Assembly: GCA_016748015.1 (NCBI GenBank)
Contig: JAAOMT010000557.1
Coordinates: 207,494 to 271,493, forward strand
DNA: 64,000 nucleotides
Direction: 5' to 3'
Source: Geosiphon pyriformis
Taxonomy: Eukaryota > Glomeromycota > Glomeromycetes > Archaeosporales > Geosiphonaceae
Under the pieces are notes generated by a model. The model saw nothing but the letters and a program-made list of their open reading frames with translations, did not search any database and was not told where the DNA came from. The translations under genes and the position numbers were made by a program. Of the stretch, positions 10,893 to 22,701 are shown piece by piece; within the stretch, counting starts at the first letter, position 1, and each line of letters begins with the position of its first letter.

Positions 10893-12421
10893 TGATTATT
10901 CTTCTGTTGTTAGTCTTATTACAATTTTCTACAATCGCATTTCCAGTGTCTTAGAATTTCACAATAATGACAATTTTGGATTTGGTTGTTGGATGGTGGT
11001 CCAAAGTTGTTTTAATTGTGTCATTGTGAGGGTTGATATCTTTGTGATTGTTGTAATTGCTGCAGCTGTTGTTGTTGCTGTTGGTTGGTGAAGTAGTTTT
11101 CAACTTTTTTGGTTAATTGGTCAATCTTTTTTTCAACTACTGAGCTGGTTTCTCCAATAGCCAGGTTAACAAGTTTGGTATGGTTGGCTTCTTTCATAGC
11201 CATTTCATGGTTTTTCACCTATTAAATAGCAGTGGCTAAATCTTCTGGTACATGTGGGCAAACTTTCTTGATAAGTTTGTCTTTTAGTCCAACAATGAAT
11301 TGGTCCAAGATTTGTGCATTGGAGTAGTATTCATTGGTTTCTAATTGGTGAATCCTTCTAAGCAGTTTGTTGAATTTCCCAAGATAGGTCATAACTGATT
11401 CACTTGGTTCTTGCTTGATATTTCAGAACCAATTTCGAAGGGTAATGAAAGTGTTATTGTCAGTGAACTGTTCTAGAAAAGCAGTTTTGAATACTTCTCA
11501 GTGTTCTGATGGGGCTTCTAAGTTTTCAAACTATTCACCAGCTGTTCCTTGTAAGAAGTATGGAATTGCTTTTAACATTCTGGCAGTATTCCAACTATTT
11601 GTATCTCCTGCTTTTGAGATTTTGTCAAGCCATTCTTGAGGACTGGTTTTGCTGTCTTCTCCTGTGAACTCAGAGATTTTTGCAATATATGTGGAGGCCA
11701 TTTTTTCTTTGTTTTCCAAGTCTTCTGTTTCTTGTTCTGTTTCAGTTTTTTCGCTTTCCAAACTTTCTAAATGATTACTTTCGTTTTTCTGTAAGTAATC
11801 AAGAAGATTGGCACTAGTTGAGATTGGTTTTTGTTGTTGAATAGGGCTTTTGGGTGACTGAAAATCTTCTATTCTTGAAAATTGAATAAGAGGTGAATTT
11901 GGTGTTTGTGGTTGAACAAATAAAATTGGAAATGGTGTGATAGAAAGTGGTAATTTGACGCTGGTTCCTTGTTCAGGTGTTTGCAAGTGTTTGGCAGTTG
12001 TCTTTGTCAGTATTGGAGTGTTTGAAGTGGTTTTTGAGTGTTGTTTCACTTTTTGTTTGCCTTTGTTGCTTGTTTTTGTTTCTGATTCAGAGTCAAAAGA
12101 GTATTTGAATTGCACTGGATATTTTTCTTTGCAATACTTGATAATGTTATAATTGAGTTCTTGGAAGTAGGTGGCAAGTGTTTTACTGTTAAGGTCTTCA
12201 GTTCTTAGTCGTGAATAGTGCACTAAATTATTGTAGAAATTGCTTCTAATTTCTGAAATGTTGTAATTTCCAAGAAGATAATTGTTGATACAATTTTCAA
12301 TATATAGGTAAAGTGTTTTCTTGACAATTTCAATTCCGTCTGGAATGTTGAATCTTTGCTTGCAATGAGTGTAAATTGACTGGTAATACTCTAGAGTTGC
12401 TGTGTCTAGTGTGGTCACCAC
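10893..12421 (-). pseudogene. GY1-a gag with zinc knuckle
   Basis: Capsid and nucleocapsid precursor. The position equal to the GY1-b ATG is GTG at 12421; an in-frame TTG lies upstream at 12466. Open from there to 11531 (311 codons), with YYQSIYTHCKQRFNIPDG at the N-end and YFLQGTAGE before a TGA that replaces a Trp codon. Further Trp-to-stop changes follow. The Gln-rich segment is near 11060, and the CX2CX4HX4C knuckle (CHYCEILRHWKCDC) near 10960. An indel between 10990 and 10892 moves the protease to another frame. Confidence 0.85.
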
Positions 12422-12445
12422 TTTGAATTTTGTTGTTGCTGTGTT

Positions 12446-12468
12446 ATTTCCGTGGGAGAGCACCAAAT
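12446..12468 (-). promoter_or_regulatory. GY1-a candidate primer-binding site
   Basis: Directly inside the 5' LTR the minus strand reads TTTGGTGCTCTCCCACGGAA. TGGTGCTCTCCCA is shared with GY1-c (46539-46551). Its complement resembles both a tRNA 3' end (ending CCA) and a common tRNA D-arm string (TGGGAGAGC). The GY1-b copy has decayed to AATGCTCTCTTA. Confidence 0.45.
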
Positions 12469-13447
12469 GTTACCAGAAATTTTTGGTCTCTTTTTTTAAA
12501 TGTTGTTTATGTCTGTTTGTTGTGAATTCACGTTTTCTGGATGTGGTTGAACCTCCAGTAACTGAATTTATCTTCAAATTATCTCCTATAATTTGAACTG
12601 CTGGGCTTATAGTGGAATGGCCAATTCTATGCCAGTTACTTGACTGTAGTTATATTGTAATAAATGTCAACTCTTTCCCAGGAATCGCTCATTTGGAAGC
12701 TCACTAAAAATGTGTAGTTACTTTGCTGTAAAAGTCAACTCTTCTATAGAAACCTTGTCTATAGACTACTTTAATGATTGTAATAAGAAAAGAACAGAAA
12801 AATAAAAGAAATGTAAAAGAAATAGGATTTTATCAAGGAAAACGTTTTCTATTCAGGCCTGGAGTCACTAATAGTTTACTGAAATTGGTAGCTAATCAAT
12901 TTCAAAACGTTAGTTGGGTTTTTGAAGATTTTCCAAGTGTAATAATTAAAAAATTTGGTTTTTTGAATTATTTAATATTTATTTCTTTTTGTGTGTGTAG
13001 GAATGATTCTAAGTGCTAAATCTAAAGTAAAATACATTTTCTTGAAAAGAGAAGCTCTTCTTTTATACAACTTGTCATAACACTATTTTATGAACTTGAA
13101 CTTTGCTATTTTCTACAATTTCACTGAACTAAAGATACATTTTGGCAAACTACAAGTTATTTCTGCGAACTATTAGATATTTTGGTAAAATAGCAATTAT
13201 TTCGGCGAATTTTTACAAATTTCGGCAAACTTTTTGAATATTACATAGTTTGGGGTATTGCATGATTAATCATTGCAATTAAGTTACATTTATGTTATGT
13301 GCAAATTGAGTTATTAATTAAATAATAATTTCGGACATTCTGCTAATGTAATAAATAATAATTTGAATGATAATATATGCTAATTAATGATAGGAATTAT
13401 AAAGATAATTTCATGCTAAATAATATCTTTAATTTCGTCTGGTAACA
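12469..13447 (-). repeat. GY1-a 5' LTR (979 bp)
   Basis: Pair of 3543-4522. On the minus strand the TATA block is TATAAAAG around 13067. Degenerate GCCGAAAT-type units lie near 13140-13230. Confidence 0.93.
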
Positions 13448-14380
13448 CTGTCCACATGCACCAGCAGACTTAGAAACTGCTATTAGACATACAAAGAACT
13501 ATAAAATAGCTATGGAAGAAGCAAACCACACCAAACTTGTCAACCTAGCTATTGGAGAAACCAGTTCAGCAGCTGAAGAGAAGATAGACCAACTCACAAA
13601 GAAGATTGAAAGCTACTTCACAAACCAACAACAACAGCAACAACAATCACAAAGATATTAACCCCCACAACAATGCAATTAAAACAATTTTGGATCATCA
13701 TCCAACAACCAACCTCAAAATTGTCATTATTGTAGAATTTCAAGACACTGGAAACAAGATTGTAGGAAATTACAAAGAGACCAACAAAACAGGAGTAATC
13801 AACGTTACTCTTCACCACAACAATCTTATTACCAATCTTCACTATCAACCTATTATTTACCAAGACCACAAAATCAAAACAGTTACTATCAACCAGCTCC
13901 ACAACCAATGCAGCAACAATATCAGCAACCTTTACCAATTCAGCCATATCAGACACCACCCACTCAACAATATCAAGTACCAACAAGAGAATTGGTTCAA
14001 CATAACCAATTTACACCCCAAAATCAATTTCAAAATAACAACAACAGAATCAATCCAAATAATCAGTTGGTTCCCCAAAATTCTGGTCAGCAAAGACCCA
14101 ATCACTATTACACTCAACCCAGTTATCTTACAATACCAGAGAAATCGGATTTTCAACAATCTGCACTTTCTGAAGGTAAAGTTACAGCACTCAGGTCAAA
14201 CCCTTCCAACAACACTATTCCACCAGCTCAAATTGCCCAAAATGCCAACCTTTCAGATATATTCTTATTCGAATTTGAAGCAAATGAATCACCATTCTTG
14301 CTTAGTAATGCAGCAGCTAATGAACAAAGAGCTATCACTGCCATGTACACTAAAGCTACAGTAGAAGAAAAATCCATCTG
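13448..14380 (+). pseudogene. GY1-b gag, 3' piece, with zinc knuckle
   Basis: Resumes the gag interrupted at 3542: CCACATGCACCAGCAGAC matches GY1-c at 47750. Domains: a helical segment (NYKIAMEEANHTKL), a Gln-rich run near 13625, a knuckle CHYCRISRHWKQDC near 13720-13765, then a long Gln/Asn/Pro-rich linker to 14380. The frame is continuous with the protease and dUTPase downstream, so Gag and most of Pol share one ORF in this family. Stops at 13660 and 13678 replace Gln-like codons. A stop at 14378 just precedes the protease active site. Confidence 0.85.
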
Positions 14381-14910
14381 ACTAATTCTAGACAGTGGAT
14401 CAGCTGGAAGTATTATCACCTACTAGTTAATACAACAGCTTCAAAAAACTGTTGACAGACCAGCCCAAACTGTAATTGTTATAGCAGATGATATGAAAAA
14501 GACACCAGTAGGAAAAATTGACAATTTTCCATTTACCATTGATGGAATCACCATTCCAGTCAAAGTTCTAGTTATGGATGCATCCTAATACCAAGCTCTG
14601 GTCAGAAATGATTGGCTTCTTAAGGCCAATGCAAACTTGGACTGGAAAACTCAGGAATTAAAAATCTCATACCAAGGACAATACACTATAGTATCTATTA
14701 CTTATGGTACTTTTAATAAACGATCAGAAAAAGCCCCAGTATTTGAATTTGAAGAGGAGAAAAAAATGCCACTTACTGAAACCTACATGGCTCTTGGATC
14801 AACATCCAATTGGGCTGAAGAAACAGAACAGGAGATTTCTGAAGAATCAAAAGGATGGAAAAAAGTTAGATATTCTACACCAGAACCATGGAAACAACCA
14901 CTTTATATTC
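14381..14910 (+). pseudogene. GY1-b aspartic protease
   Basis: LILDSGSAGSIITY (14382-14423) retains the DSG catalytic triad of retropepsins. The second half PVKVLVMDAS-stop-YQALVRNDWLLKA lies around 14550-14630, with Gln replaced by TAA at 14586. It remains in the same frame as gag upstream and the dUTPase downstream. Confidence 0.82.
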
Positions 14911-15530
14911 TACTTAAATGCAAAGATTGCAACAAGAAACTTTCATCAATGAGAGCATGTATTTTTTTAGAAGAGGAATATGAAACTTGTACCTGTTACT
15001 TTTGTAAAGCATGCCATAAAGAACGATTTGGATCTCCAAAAAAAAGTGGAAAATGGGACAACACATCTTGCCTTACATGTGGAGATATGTTACCAAAAGA
15101 ATACAACTGAATTGATGTTGCAATAAGAGAAGAAGTATGTGATCAAACCTGTCAATATGCTCTATCAATTTCGAAAAAAGTCAGAAGAGGAATACCATTT
15201 GATGCAGCATACAACAGTGCTTTCAATAAACTTTACCACTACCCTTATAATGCTGAAATGATTTTTGACCTAGCAATGACATTGATTAATAGAGCCACTC
15301 AAGAAGATGTCCATCAAATGAAAGAAGCTGAATACATTGAGTATACCATGGAATTAGCTGGATTTAATTATGAAGATAAAGTAGAAACCTACCACCAAAT
15401 TGCAAGCCACACATACTCAACTTAAGAAGCTCAAATTCAATGATTAGAGCAAATAAACATTCAATTGTGTAAAAAATGCATCATGTTTTGTGATAACAAA
15501 TGGTGTTCAGAATGCTATGCTCTTAACATT
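14910..15530 (+). pseudogene. GY1-b Cys-rich domain
   Basis: Same domain as 9255-9890: KCKDC, CTCYFCKAC, CLTCG, CDQTC, then CKKCIMFCDNKWCSECY at about 15470-15520. Trp after KEYN became TGA at 15108; further stops at 15423 and 15441. The last cluster has six cysteines in 16 residues and is the best preserved part. Confidence 0.65.
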
Positions 15531-16550
15531 CCTCTGCCAGAGAAAAATGATGAAAATGAAATCGAATTTGAAATATCTGAACTGGTAGAAAAACTACCAA
15601 TCATCCCTATCTATCTTCTTGAAAAGCAACCATCTCTACAACTTAAATATTTTGACAACCATGGCCAAAGAATCAGACCAGAAAAAGCACACGAAATTGA
15701 TGCTGGATATGACTTAAGATATCCAGAAAAAGATATTTTGGTTCTCCAACCAAAGTTCTTGACAAAAATCAATCTCAAAATTACTCTTGAAATTCCACCT
15801 AGAGCAATAGTTCAAATTGCATCCAGATCATCATTGGCAAGCAAAGAAATCAATGTTAAAGGAGAAGTTATAGATGCAAGATATACTGAAGACATTACCA
15901 TCATGTTACAAAATGAAACAGACAAACCATTTAGGATTGAACATGTTGAGAAAATTGCCCAAGCAATTTACCTACCCTTAATCAACATTTTGGGATTACA
16001 ATCAATTAAAAACAGAGAACAATTGGGAAAAAGTGAAAGAGAAACTCAAGATTTTGGTTCAACTGGATGATTTACAGTTCCAGTAAACATAGTTCTCAAT
16101 ACACAGAATAAATCTTACCAGATTCTTCAACTTCCCCAACCAATTATCATTTCACTTTTTGGTGAACATCACGAAATTTACACTTGCTCAAAACCCACCA
16201 CTACCCAACAAATCTTTGAATCCAATGAACAAATCTGTTTGAAACATGAAATCTCAATCCCAAACATTTATATTTCCAAAGGAATGAAAAAATTTCGAGT
16301 TACATTCTATAATCCCAATAATTACCCCATTGTCTTATTGAACAAATTAGAGATTGGAATCATACACAGTAATATTTTTCAAGATAAAAACCCTCAAATT
16401 GTCTCTAATTTCATCGAAATTATAAGACATACACTACTTTCAAATCCAAACATTCTTTCTACCACTGAAAACTACCACCTTTTAGAAAAAAAACTCTCTC
16501 AAATCAACATGGGTCCCTTGGAACCCCAACAACAAAGACAATTGAAACAA
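15530..16550 (+). pseudogene. GY1-b dUTPase and linker to RT
   Basis: dUTPase motifs in order: EIDAGYDLRYP (motif 1, near 15697), SRSSLAS (motif 2), GEVIDARYTEDI (motif 3, with Gly-Asp changes), HVEKIAQAI (motif 4) and QDFGSTG (motif 5, near 16050). A stop follows motif 5 where GY1-c has Gln. About 160 residues of linker follow (VTFYNPNNYPIVLLNKLEIG) before the RT; this linker is conserved in all GY1 copies and has no family name I can give. Confidence 0.85.
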
Positions 16551-16820
16551 GTGATAGCTGAATTTGCAAATATATTTGCAAAAAACAACAATGACCTTGG
16601 AAAAACAGATATTGTTTAACACCAAATTCATACAAAAAATGCTTCACCAAAACAACAACAAGTCTATTGAGTTTCACCTGCTAGCCACCAATTTATTAAA
16701 GAAGAGATCCAAAGAATGCTTAATAACGGATTGATTCAACCATCAAGAAGTCTATGGGCCTCACCAGTAGTTCTTGTCAAAAAAAAAAACAGAAAAATCA
16801 GATTCTGTGTTGATTATCGA
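16550..16820 (+). pseudogene. GY1-b reverse transcriptase, N-terminal piece
   Basis: Start of the RT: EFANIFAKNNNDLGKTDIV, then SPASHQFIKEEIQRMLNNGLI and WASPVVLVKKKNRKIRFCVDYR. The frame is cut at 16820 by GY2-a and continues at 24168 with QLNSI. Stops replace Gln (HQIHT context, 16618) and Arg/Trp codons. Confidence 0.87.
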
Positions 16821-17636
16821 TGTTACTCATAGAAAGAAAACAGATATAAGGAAATAGTAGACCAATAAGCAAATAGTATGTAGCACGTGAGCACATTGCT
16901 TAACAATGTGAAGCAATATTAGAAAACATAACACATTGCTCAGCAATGTGGAGTGATATTAAAAAATTAAAGCACATTGCTTAGCAATATGAACATTGCT
17001 TAAGAAATCATAGCATATTGCTTGGGAATGTGAGTAATCTCATAGAACATCAATTATGTATATATAGTGATAGCATTAGAAATAGAAAGAGCAGAATTCA
17101 TCAGTTCAAAACCTTCCATATCACAAATATCAATAAATAATTATTTATTATCCCAACCCACTCTCCACTATCAATACTTCATGTTGATAGTAATTAATAT
17201 TTAACCATGCTAAAACAATAGCTCTTGATCATGGCTATTGACAGGATACTAACTTGCAATTGCTTTTGTTTATGTTTTTATTTTATTTTATTTTATTTTA
17301 TTACTTTTTGTTATTTCTTTGGTTTTATTAAATTGATTAAGGATTAAGTGCTAAGATATAGATGTCATAGGGACTGATAAAAGATCCGTAAAACAAGGGT
17401 TAAACACTCATAGATTTGAGGATAGCTTACCAGGAGGATTACTGGCCACCACACTGAGAAAAAAATTTGACAGAATTGCAATTCTGGGAGACTACTGAAA
17501 ACAACTATTAAATTTTTGTCCATTATACAAAAAACTCCACAACCAAAACCTTCAGATATCAACACCTAAGTACCAACTAAGCACCAAGTTACAGATTTGT
17601 TATTTGACTTGAGATTCCAAATAATCATCTATAATA
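16821..17636 (+). repeat. GY2-a 5' LTR (816 bp)
   Basis: Repeat of 23352-24167. The end is inferred by alignment: it reads TATAATA here and TATAACA in the 3' copy. It contains four 19-bp palindromes at about 41-bp spacing, a TATA-like TATATATAG near 17060 and (TTTTA)n near 17281. No clear primer-binding site follows. The last about 100 bp read in frame with the downstream protease. Confidence 0.88.
16892..17032 (+). repeat. Array of four 19-bp palindromes in GY2-a 5' LTR
   Basis: CACATTGCTYAGCAATGTG-type inverted repeats start at 16892, 16932, 16973 and 17014, about 41 bp apart. The matching array in the 3' LTR starts at 23423, 23463, 23504 and 23545. The array lies just upstream of the TATA-like element, the position of an enhancer. 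Confidence 0.85.
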
Positions 17637-19000
17637 CCACTCAGTACCAAGTACTTATTGGCAATAACTGGCTGTCCAAAACTCATGCAACATTCGATTA
17701 AAACATCCAAGAGCTTCAGTTTAGTCAAAACAGTCAATACACATGTGTACCAGCCATGTGTGGTCACTTCAAACCCATCACCATGCCATCAGCACCACTC
17801 ATTGAGTTTGAAGAAAAAAAAGAGAAACTTACTTAGGAAGCATATCAAGTCTTTTGGGCCAACAAAGACCACAACAAGTTGTCACCAATACTCTTCTGGG
17901 ATGACAACAACAAAGGAAAGCAGGAGGAAGAACTTACCTGGAATATTAACCAAGTCTGGGAAACTGATAACAACCAAAACAAATCAGCAAACTGGGAGTG
18001 GAAAAAAATAGACAAGGGAAAGAAAAAAGAGAAGGAAAAAGAAACTATTCCCACCAACAGCACTTATAGTTCATATGCTTACACCTCATTACAACCACCC
18101 AATTATCATTGACCAAAATTAGAATGTGTCAATTGTGGCAAAAGATTGTCATCAATGGGCACTTGCTGTGATGACGATAAGGAATATGCCATGGCCACAA
18201 AATTCTATTGCCACCCATGTGTTATAGAATGCTTTGAATGACCAAAACGATAAAAAAAGTGGGATAATCAACTCTGTCTTATATGTGGAACTATCTTACC
18301 AGACAAAAAAATGTGAAATGACATTTCTGGGTGCAGAAGAACATGCGATGAGACATGCCAGTACATCATCTTAATAAATGACTGAGTATGCAAGGGAACA
18401 CCAATTGACAACACATGAAAAAGAGCATTACAACAATTGGAAGGATATTCTCACGACAAACATGAACTTTGAAAAATGGCGTATGTGAAAGCAGAAGGTG
18501 TGACAACTAGCAAACTACTGGAAATTAAAAACAACTCTTTATCTTTTCCTGAACCCAAATACATCCAAACTTTCAATGTCCTTGGCAACATCGAGGACAA
18601 CCCAGAGGAATTTCACAAACATTACTAGCAATTAGCACCCACTAGAGAAGAGCAAAAACAATACTTGAAAAAACTAAACACCCAATTATGTGACCACTGT
18701 TTGATCCCATGTGACTTCCAGTATTGTAATGAGTATAACTTCATTTACAATCTACCACCACATATGATCTACACAATCCCAAAAGAAGACAAACCAATAA
18801 GCAACTGTGCATCAGAATCAGTTTTCAATCCCAATTCAAACTCCAATAACGACAATGACAAAAACACTGGTTCTAGCTCTGCTCAATATGGCAACAAAAG
18901 TCTCAACAATTCAGACTCCAATTTAAACCCAGAAATATATATTGCACTTCCTGATCTCTCTAAGGAACAGAAACTCAAATGATACAGTGATAATAATGAA
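17637..19000 (+). pseudogene. GY2-a protease tail and Cys-rich domain
   Basis: Opens with TTQYQVLIGNNWLSK (17636-17680), equal to the second half of the GY1 protease. An acidic/Lys-rich linker follows to 18110. The Cys-rich domain runs from CVNCGKRLSS (about 18126) through CHPC, CLICG and CDETC to LCDHCLIPCDFQYCNEYN (18685-18740), matching GY1 cluster for cluster. A Ser/Asn-rich linker leads to the dUTPase. Many Trp and Gln codons are stops. The whole is in frame 17621+3n, the same frame as dUTPase and RT. Confidence 0.75.
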
Positions 19001-19006
19001 GATATC

Positions 19007-19792
19007 ATGTCTAAACACGCACATAATACTGATGCAGAGTTTGATCTGAGATATTCAAGGAAGGATGCCATCAAATTGGAACCAAATTTGCACACATGTA
19101 TTGATCTCAAAATAGCTTTGGAAATTCCGGCAACAATCATAGTTCAATTAGCATCTAAGAGTAGCCTAGTGAAAAAAGGAATCAACATCAGAGGAGGAAT
19201 AATTGATGCAGAGTATGTAAGAAATATTATTGCTATGCTACAAAATGATTTGGAAAAGATCTATACTATAGAGCCAAATGAAAAGATAGTACAGGCAATA
19301 TTCTTACCTTTAATGAAAATAGCTCAGTTAGTTTTAGTGAGAAATAAAGAAAAATTAGGGATTACTGCTAGAGAGATACAGAGATTTGAATCAACAGGTA
19401 GAATAGATATACCAGTTAATATGGTGGAGGAAGAGATTATTAACAAAGGAGAAATTATCTCAACCCGTCAATCAATCTCCATTCCACTATATGACCAGTA
19501 TATGTTAGCCATAAAAAGAAAAATAAAGGATCAAGCTCAATTGTTTAAAGCAGAAGCCACTATTTGCGAATCAGGAGAGATTGAATTCACTAATCTCTAT
19601 ATATCAGCCAAAAGCCCTAAAAATATCAAAATTCTCATCTACAATACAACAGGAAGTGTTATTGAAATACCAAAAAGAACCATCATTAGATATTTAACCA
19701 CCAAAGTTGAGGATCAACCACCAAACCAAATTCCAGATTTTCCACAGCTTTGTGGATATGTGAACATCACATCACAAATCATTTATGGATAA
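19007..19792 (+). pseudogene. GY2-a dUTPase and linker (261-codon open frame)
   Basis: The longest open stretch of this copy. Motifs: NTDAEFDLRYS (motif 1, Gly replaced by Glu), SKSSLVKKG (motif 2), GGIIDAEYVRNI (motif 3), NEKIVQAIFLPL (motif 4) and QRFESTG (motif 5, Gly replaced by Glu). The linker (ISIPLYDQYM, FTNLYISAKSPKNIKILIYN) corresponds to the GY1 dUTPase-RT linker. The first Met (19007) is internal, since the frame enters from upstream through a stop at 18980. Glycine losses in motifs 1 and 5 make activity unlikely. Confidence 0.85.
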
Positions 19793-19864
19793 AGTAAATG
19801 TTATCTGCTCCAACCAAAACAATTGGAACAGATAAACATGAGGAATCTAGACCCACTCTAACAG

Positions 19865-21232
19865 ATGCAACTAAAAATGTTACTCAACAAATTCAATAAC
19901 ATCTTTACCAGTGAAAATGAATTTGGCAGAACCAACATAATTCAGCATCAGATTAAAACTGGAGATGCAATGCCAATTAAACAAAGAGCATACAGAGTAC
20001 CACCAGCTAGCCATAAGATTATTCGTCAAAAAATTAACCGAATGCTTGACAATAGACTAATTCAGCCATTAATGAGTCCATGGTTGTCACCAGTGATACT
20101 AGTCCAGAAAAAAAATGGGAAAATTTGCTTTTGTGTAGACTACTGGAAACTGAATGGAGTAATAAAGGATGATAGTTATTTAACTCCAAAGATCCAAGAA
20201 CTATTTGACACTTTTGGAGGAAATAAATGGTTCTCAACACTGGATTTAGATAGTGGTTACTAGCAAGTAGCCATGAACTCAGCTGACAAAGAGAAAACAG
20301 CATTTACCACAAGAGAGAGAAATTTTAAGTTTGAAGTCATGCCATTCGGATTGATGAATGCTCCAGCAACATTCCAATGGCTCATGGAAATTGTCTATAC
20401 TGGATTACTATGAAAATCAGTAGTCATATACTTGGATAACACCAATGTGTTCTCAAAAACATTCGATGATCATCTGCATCATTTCCAACAAGTGTTTAAA
20501 AGATTAAGAAAAGCTAGACTAAAGCTAAATGCAACCAAATGTTTCTTTGGAAAAACTAAACTCAAGTTTTTGGGACATGTGATGAGCAAAGATAGAATCA
20601 AAACAGATCCAGATAAGATTGCAATACTAAAGAACTTTCCAGTACCAGCAAATTTGTCAGAACTAAGGGCATTTTTGGGATTTGCAGGCTATTATCAATG
20701 TTTTATCAAGAACTTTTCTAAGCTAGCCCAGCCATTTTACCATCTACAAACCAAGAATATGAAGTATGAATGGACTGAAGCTCAACAAAAGGCATTCGAC
20801 ACACTGAGAAGAAAGCTTATTCAAGCTTTAGTATTAATATATCCAGATCACAGCAAACCATTTATTATTACTACAGATGCATTAGGTCAAGCATTGGAAG
20901 CAGTACTATCACAGAAAGGACCAGATAGAAGAGAACATCCAGTAGCTTATGTCAGTAGAAGCTTAAGTCCAGCCAAAAAAAACTATGGAACATTAGCACT
21001 GAAACATTTAACAATCTATTAGGCAGTCATGAAATGAAGAAAATACTTGAGCCAAAAGTTTGAAATATATACAGATCACAAGAGATTGACTTCAATCCAG
21101 AAACAAAAATTTGCAGACAACTGCCATGTCAGATGGAAAATAGAACTTTTATTATTCAATTATACAGTACATTATAAAAAAAGAAAAAACAATAGAAATG
21201 CTGATGGATTGTCATGAATGAGACAAATCTAA
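19865..21232 (+). pseudogene. GY2-a reverse transcriptase and RNase H
   Basis: RT: NIFTSENEFGRTNI, WLSPVILVQKKNGK, TLDLDSGY followed by TAG in place of Trp, VMPFGLMNAPATFQW, then VVIYLDNTNVFS near 20430, where the second catalytic Asp is Asn. Thumb: FLGHVMSKDRIKTDPDK. RNase H: TTDALGQALEAVLSQ, YGTLALKHLTIY, FEIYTDHKRL, ending ADGLS-stop-MRQI-stop at 21232. The final stop sits at the same place as in GY1 (RQY-stop). Three further Trp-to-stop changes are seen. Confidence 0.9.
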
Positions 21233-21339
21233 AAACATTTCAACTCAAAAATATATAACAAAAGATAAACACACAAAAATACCAACAACTCCAGCATTAT
21301 ATAAATACTCAATTGTTCAAGAAAAAATTATCTCAAAAA

Positions 21340-22643
21340 AAACAAACCAACATAAAACAGCAATTAAAATATTTCATTAATCATCAAAATATATTTTACT
21401 GAAAAAACAGAAAAAATTCAGACCAACCAACCAGAGTAATTACAGAATTAGAAAAAGAAACAATATTGTTTAACATGTACTCAGATTAAACAACAAGACA
21501 TTTTCATAAAGAAGCAATCATAGAAAGAGCCAGAAAAAAATACTATTGGCTATCAATGTATCCAGACATTATCCAATATGTTTAAAGTTGTGATACTTGT
21601 CAAAAAAGAGATAGAACAAGACCAAGTGAACCATTAAGACCAATCAAAGTGGGACAACTATTTGATTGTATTGGAATTGACTTAGTTGGACCATTAACAA
21701 TTACCAGCAGAGGCAACAGATATATTGCAGTAGCCATAGACTATCTCACTAAATGGCCAGAAGCAAAAGCCATTTAAAGAGCAGATGCAGAATCTGTTAC
21801 TAAATTTGTTCATCAAGATTTGATTTGTCGACATGAATGTCCAAAAAAACTATTATCAGATCAAGAAACTCACTTTGTGAACAAAACATTAGCAGAATTA
21901 AGTCAGAGATTTGGAATCAAAAGACCATTATTATCACCATACCATCCACAAACAAATGGGTTAGTTGAGAAGTTTAACTAAACATTGTGTGAAGCAATTG
22001 TCAAGATCAGTTAAGAAAATCAGAACAAATGAGATTTGTTCATACCATCAGTATTATTTGCTTATCAGACAATAAAGCAAAACACTACACAAGCAACACC
22101 ATTTAAATTAGTATATGGTAGAATAGCAACATTACCAGTTGAGATAGAAGTCACCACTTATCCAACAGAACCAATAACTAAAAACAATTTTCAGGAAACG
22201 TTGCTAAAAAGAACATATGACTTAATGGAAACATTAGAAAATAAACATCAAAGAGCAGCTGACAACATCCAGAAGTCACAAGAAAAACAAAAAGAAAGAC
22301 ATGATAATCAACTACCAGACAAACCAGTTGAATTCAAGATTAGAAACAAAGTACTTTTACATTGTACCAAAGTGGAAAAACAATGGAGTAGAAAATTTGA
22401 CCCCAAATAAGACGGACCATTTCACATAGAAGAAATTCTTGGAAATGGAGCTTATAAATTAAGATGGGACAACAAAATTTTAACCAAAGCAGCACATGGT
22501 AATTGACTGAAACCATATTACCAAATAGTATTATCATTCACCAATAATATTCCACAATTGGAAATACAATGAATACTAGTTCAACCAGATGAAATTCCAC
22601 GAGATCTGAAACCAATCATAATCATTGGACCAAACACATAATA
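21340..22643 (+). pseudogene. GY2-a integrase
   Basis: N-terminal zinc finger region: MYSD, HFHKEA, SCDTCQKRDRTRPSEPL near 21590. Core: GIDLVGPLTI (Asp) near 21675, LLSDQETHFVN (Asp) near 21855, HPQTNGLVEKFN (Glu) near 21960; all three acidic residues remain. The C-end has KFDPK-stop-DGPFHI (GPF module) near 22400 and RDLKPIIIIG near 22610. The frame is +2 to RNase H here, explained by an indel in the A8 run near 21335; in less damaged copies it is +1. Confidence 0.87.
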
Positions 22644-22701
22644 TCAAACAAGAGAAGAATATATAAAGACACAGTATACACAACAAAGGCAACCAAGAAA
22701 A

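Larger units (their letters stand above)
3543..13447 (-). mobile_element. GY1-a: LTR retrotransposon inserted in GY1-b gag
   Basis: Both LTRs are present (3543-4522 and 12469-13447) with TG...CA ends. The flanks CCAT (3539-3542) and CTGT (13448-13451) differ only by transitions; GY1-c reads CTGT at the same spot, so they are a decayed 4-bp target duplication. Reading from 13447 down to 3543 the order is LTR, primer-binding candidate, gag, knuckle, protease, Cys-rich domain, dUTPase, RT, RNase H, integrase, poly-A tract, ORF3, LTR. The copy is nearly full length. It is inactive: protease, RT and integrase all lack catalytic residues. Confidence 0.92.

Noticed and set aside
11937-12152. Cys/Val-rich plus-strand frame
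   Set aside because: Antisense of the gag Pro/Thr/Gln linker; the same shadow appears opposite 2754-3170 and 46833-47048.
13606-14364. Plus-strand 252-codon frame
   Set aside because: Out-of-frame shadow of the Gln/Asn-rich gag linker; the knuckle and linker read in the 13908+3n frame.
16892-17032. Regular palindromic repeats as a CRISPR array
   Set aside because: Short, inside an LTR, duplicated in the other LTR, in a eukaryotic sequence; spacers are also repeated.
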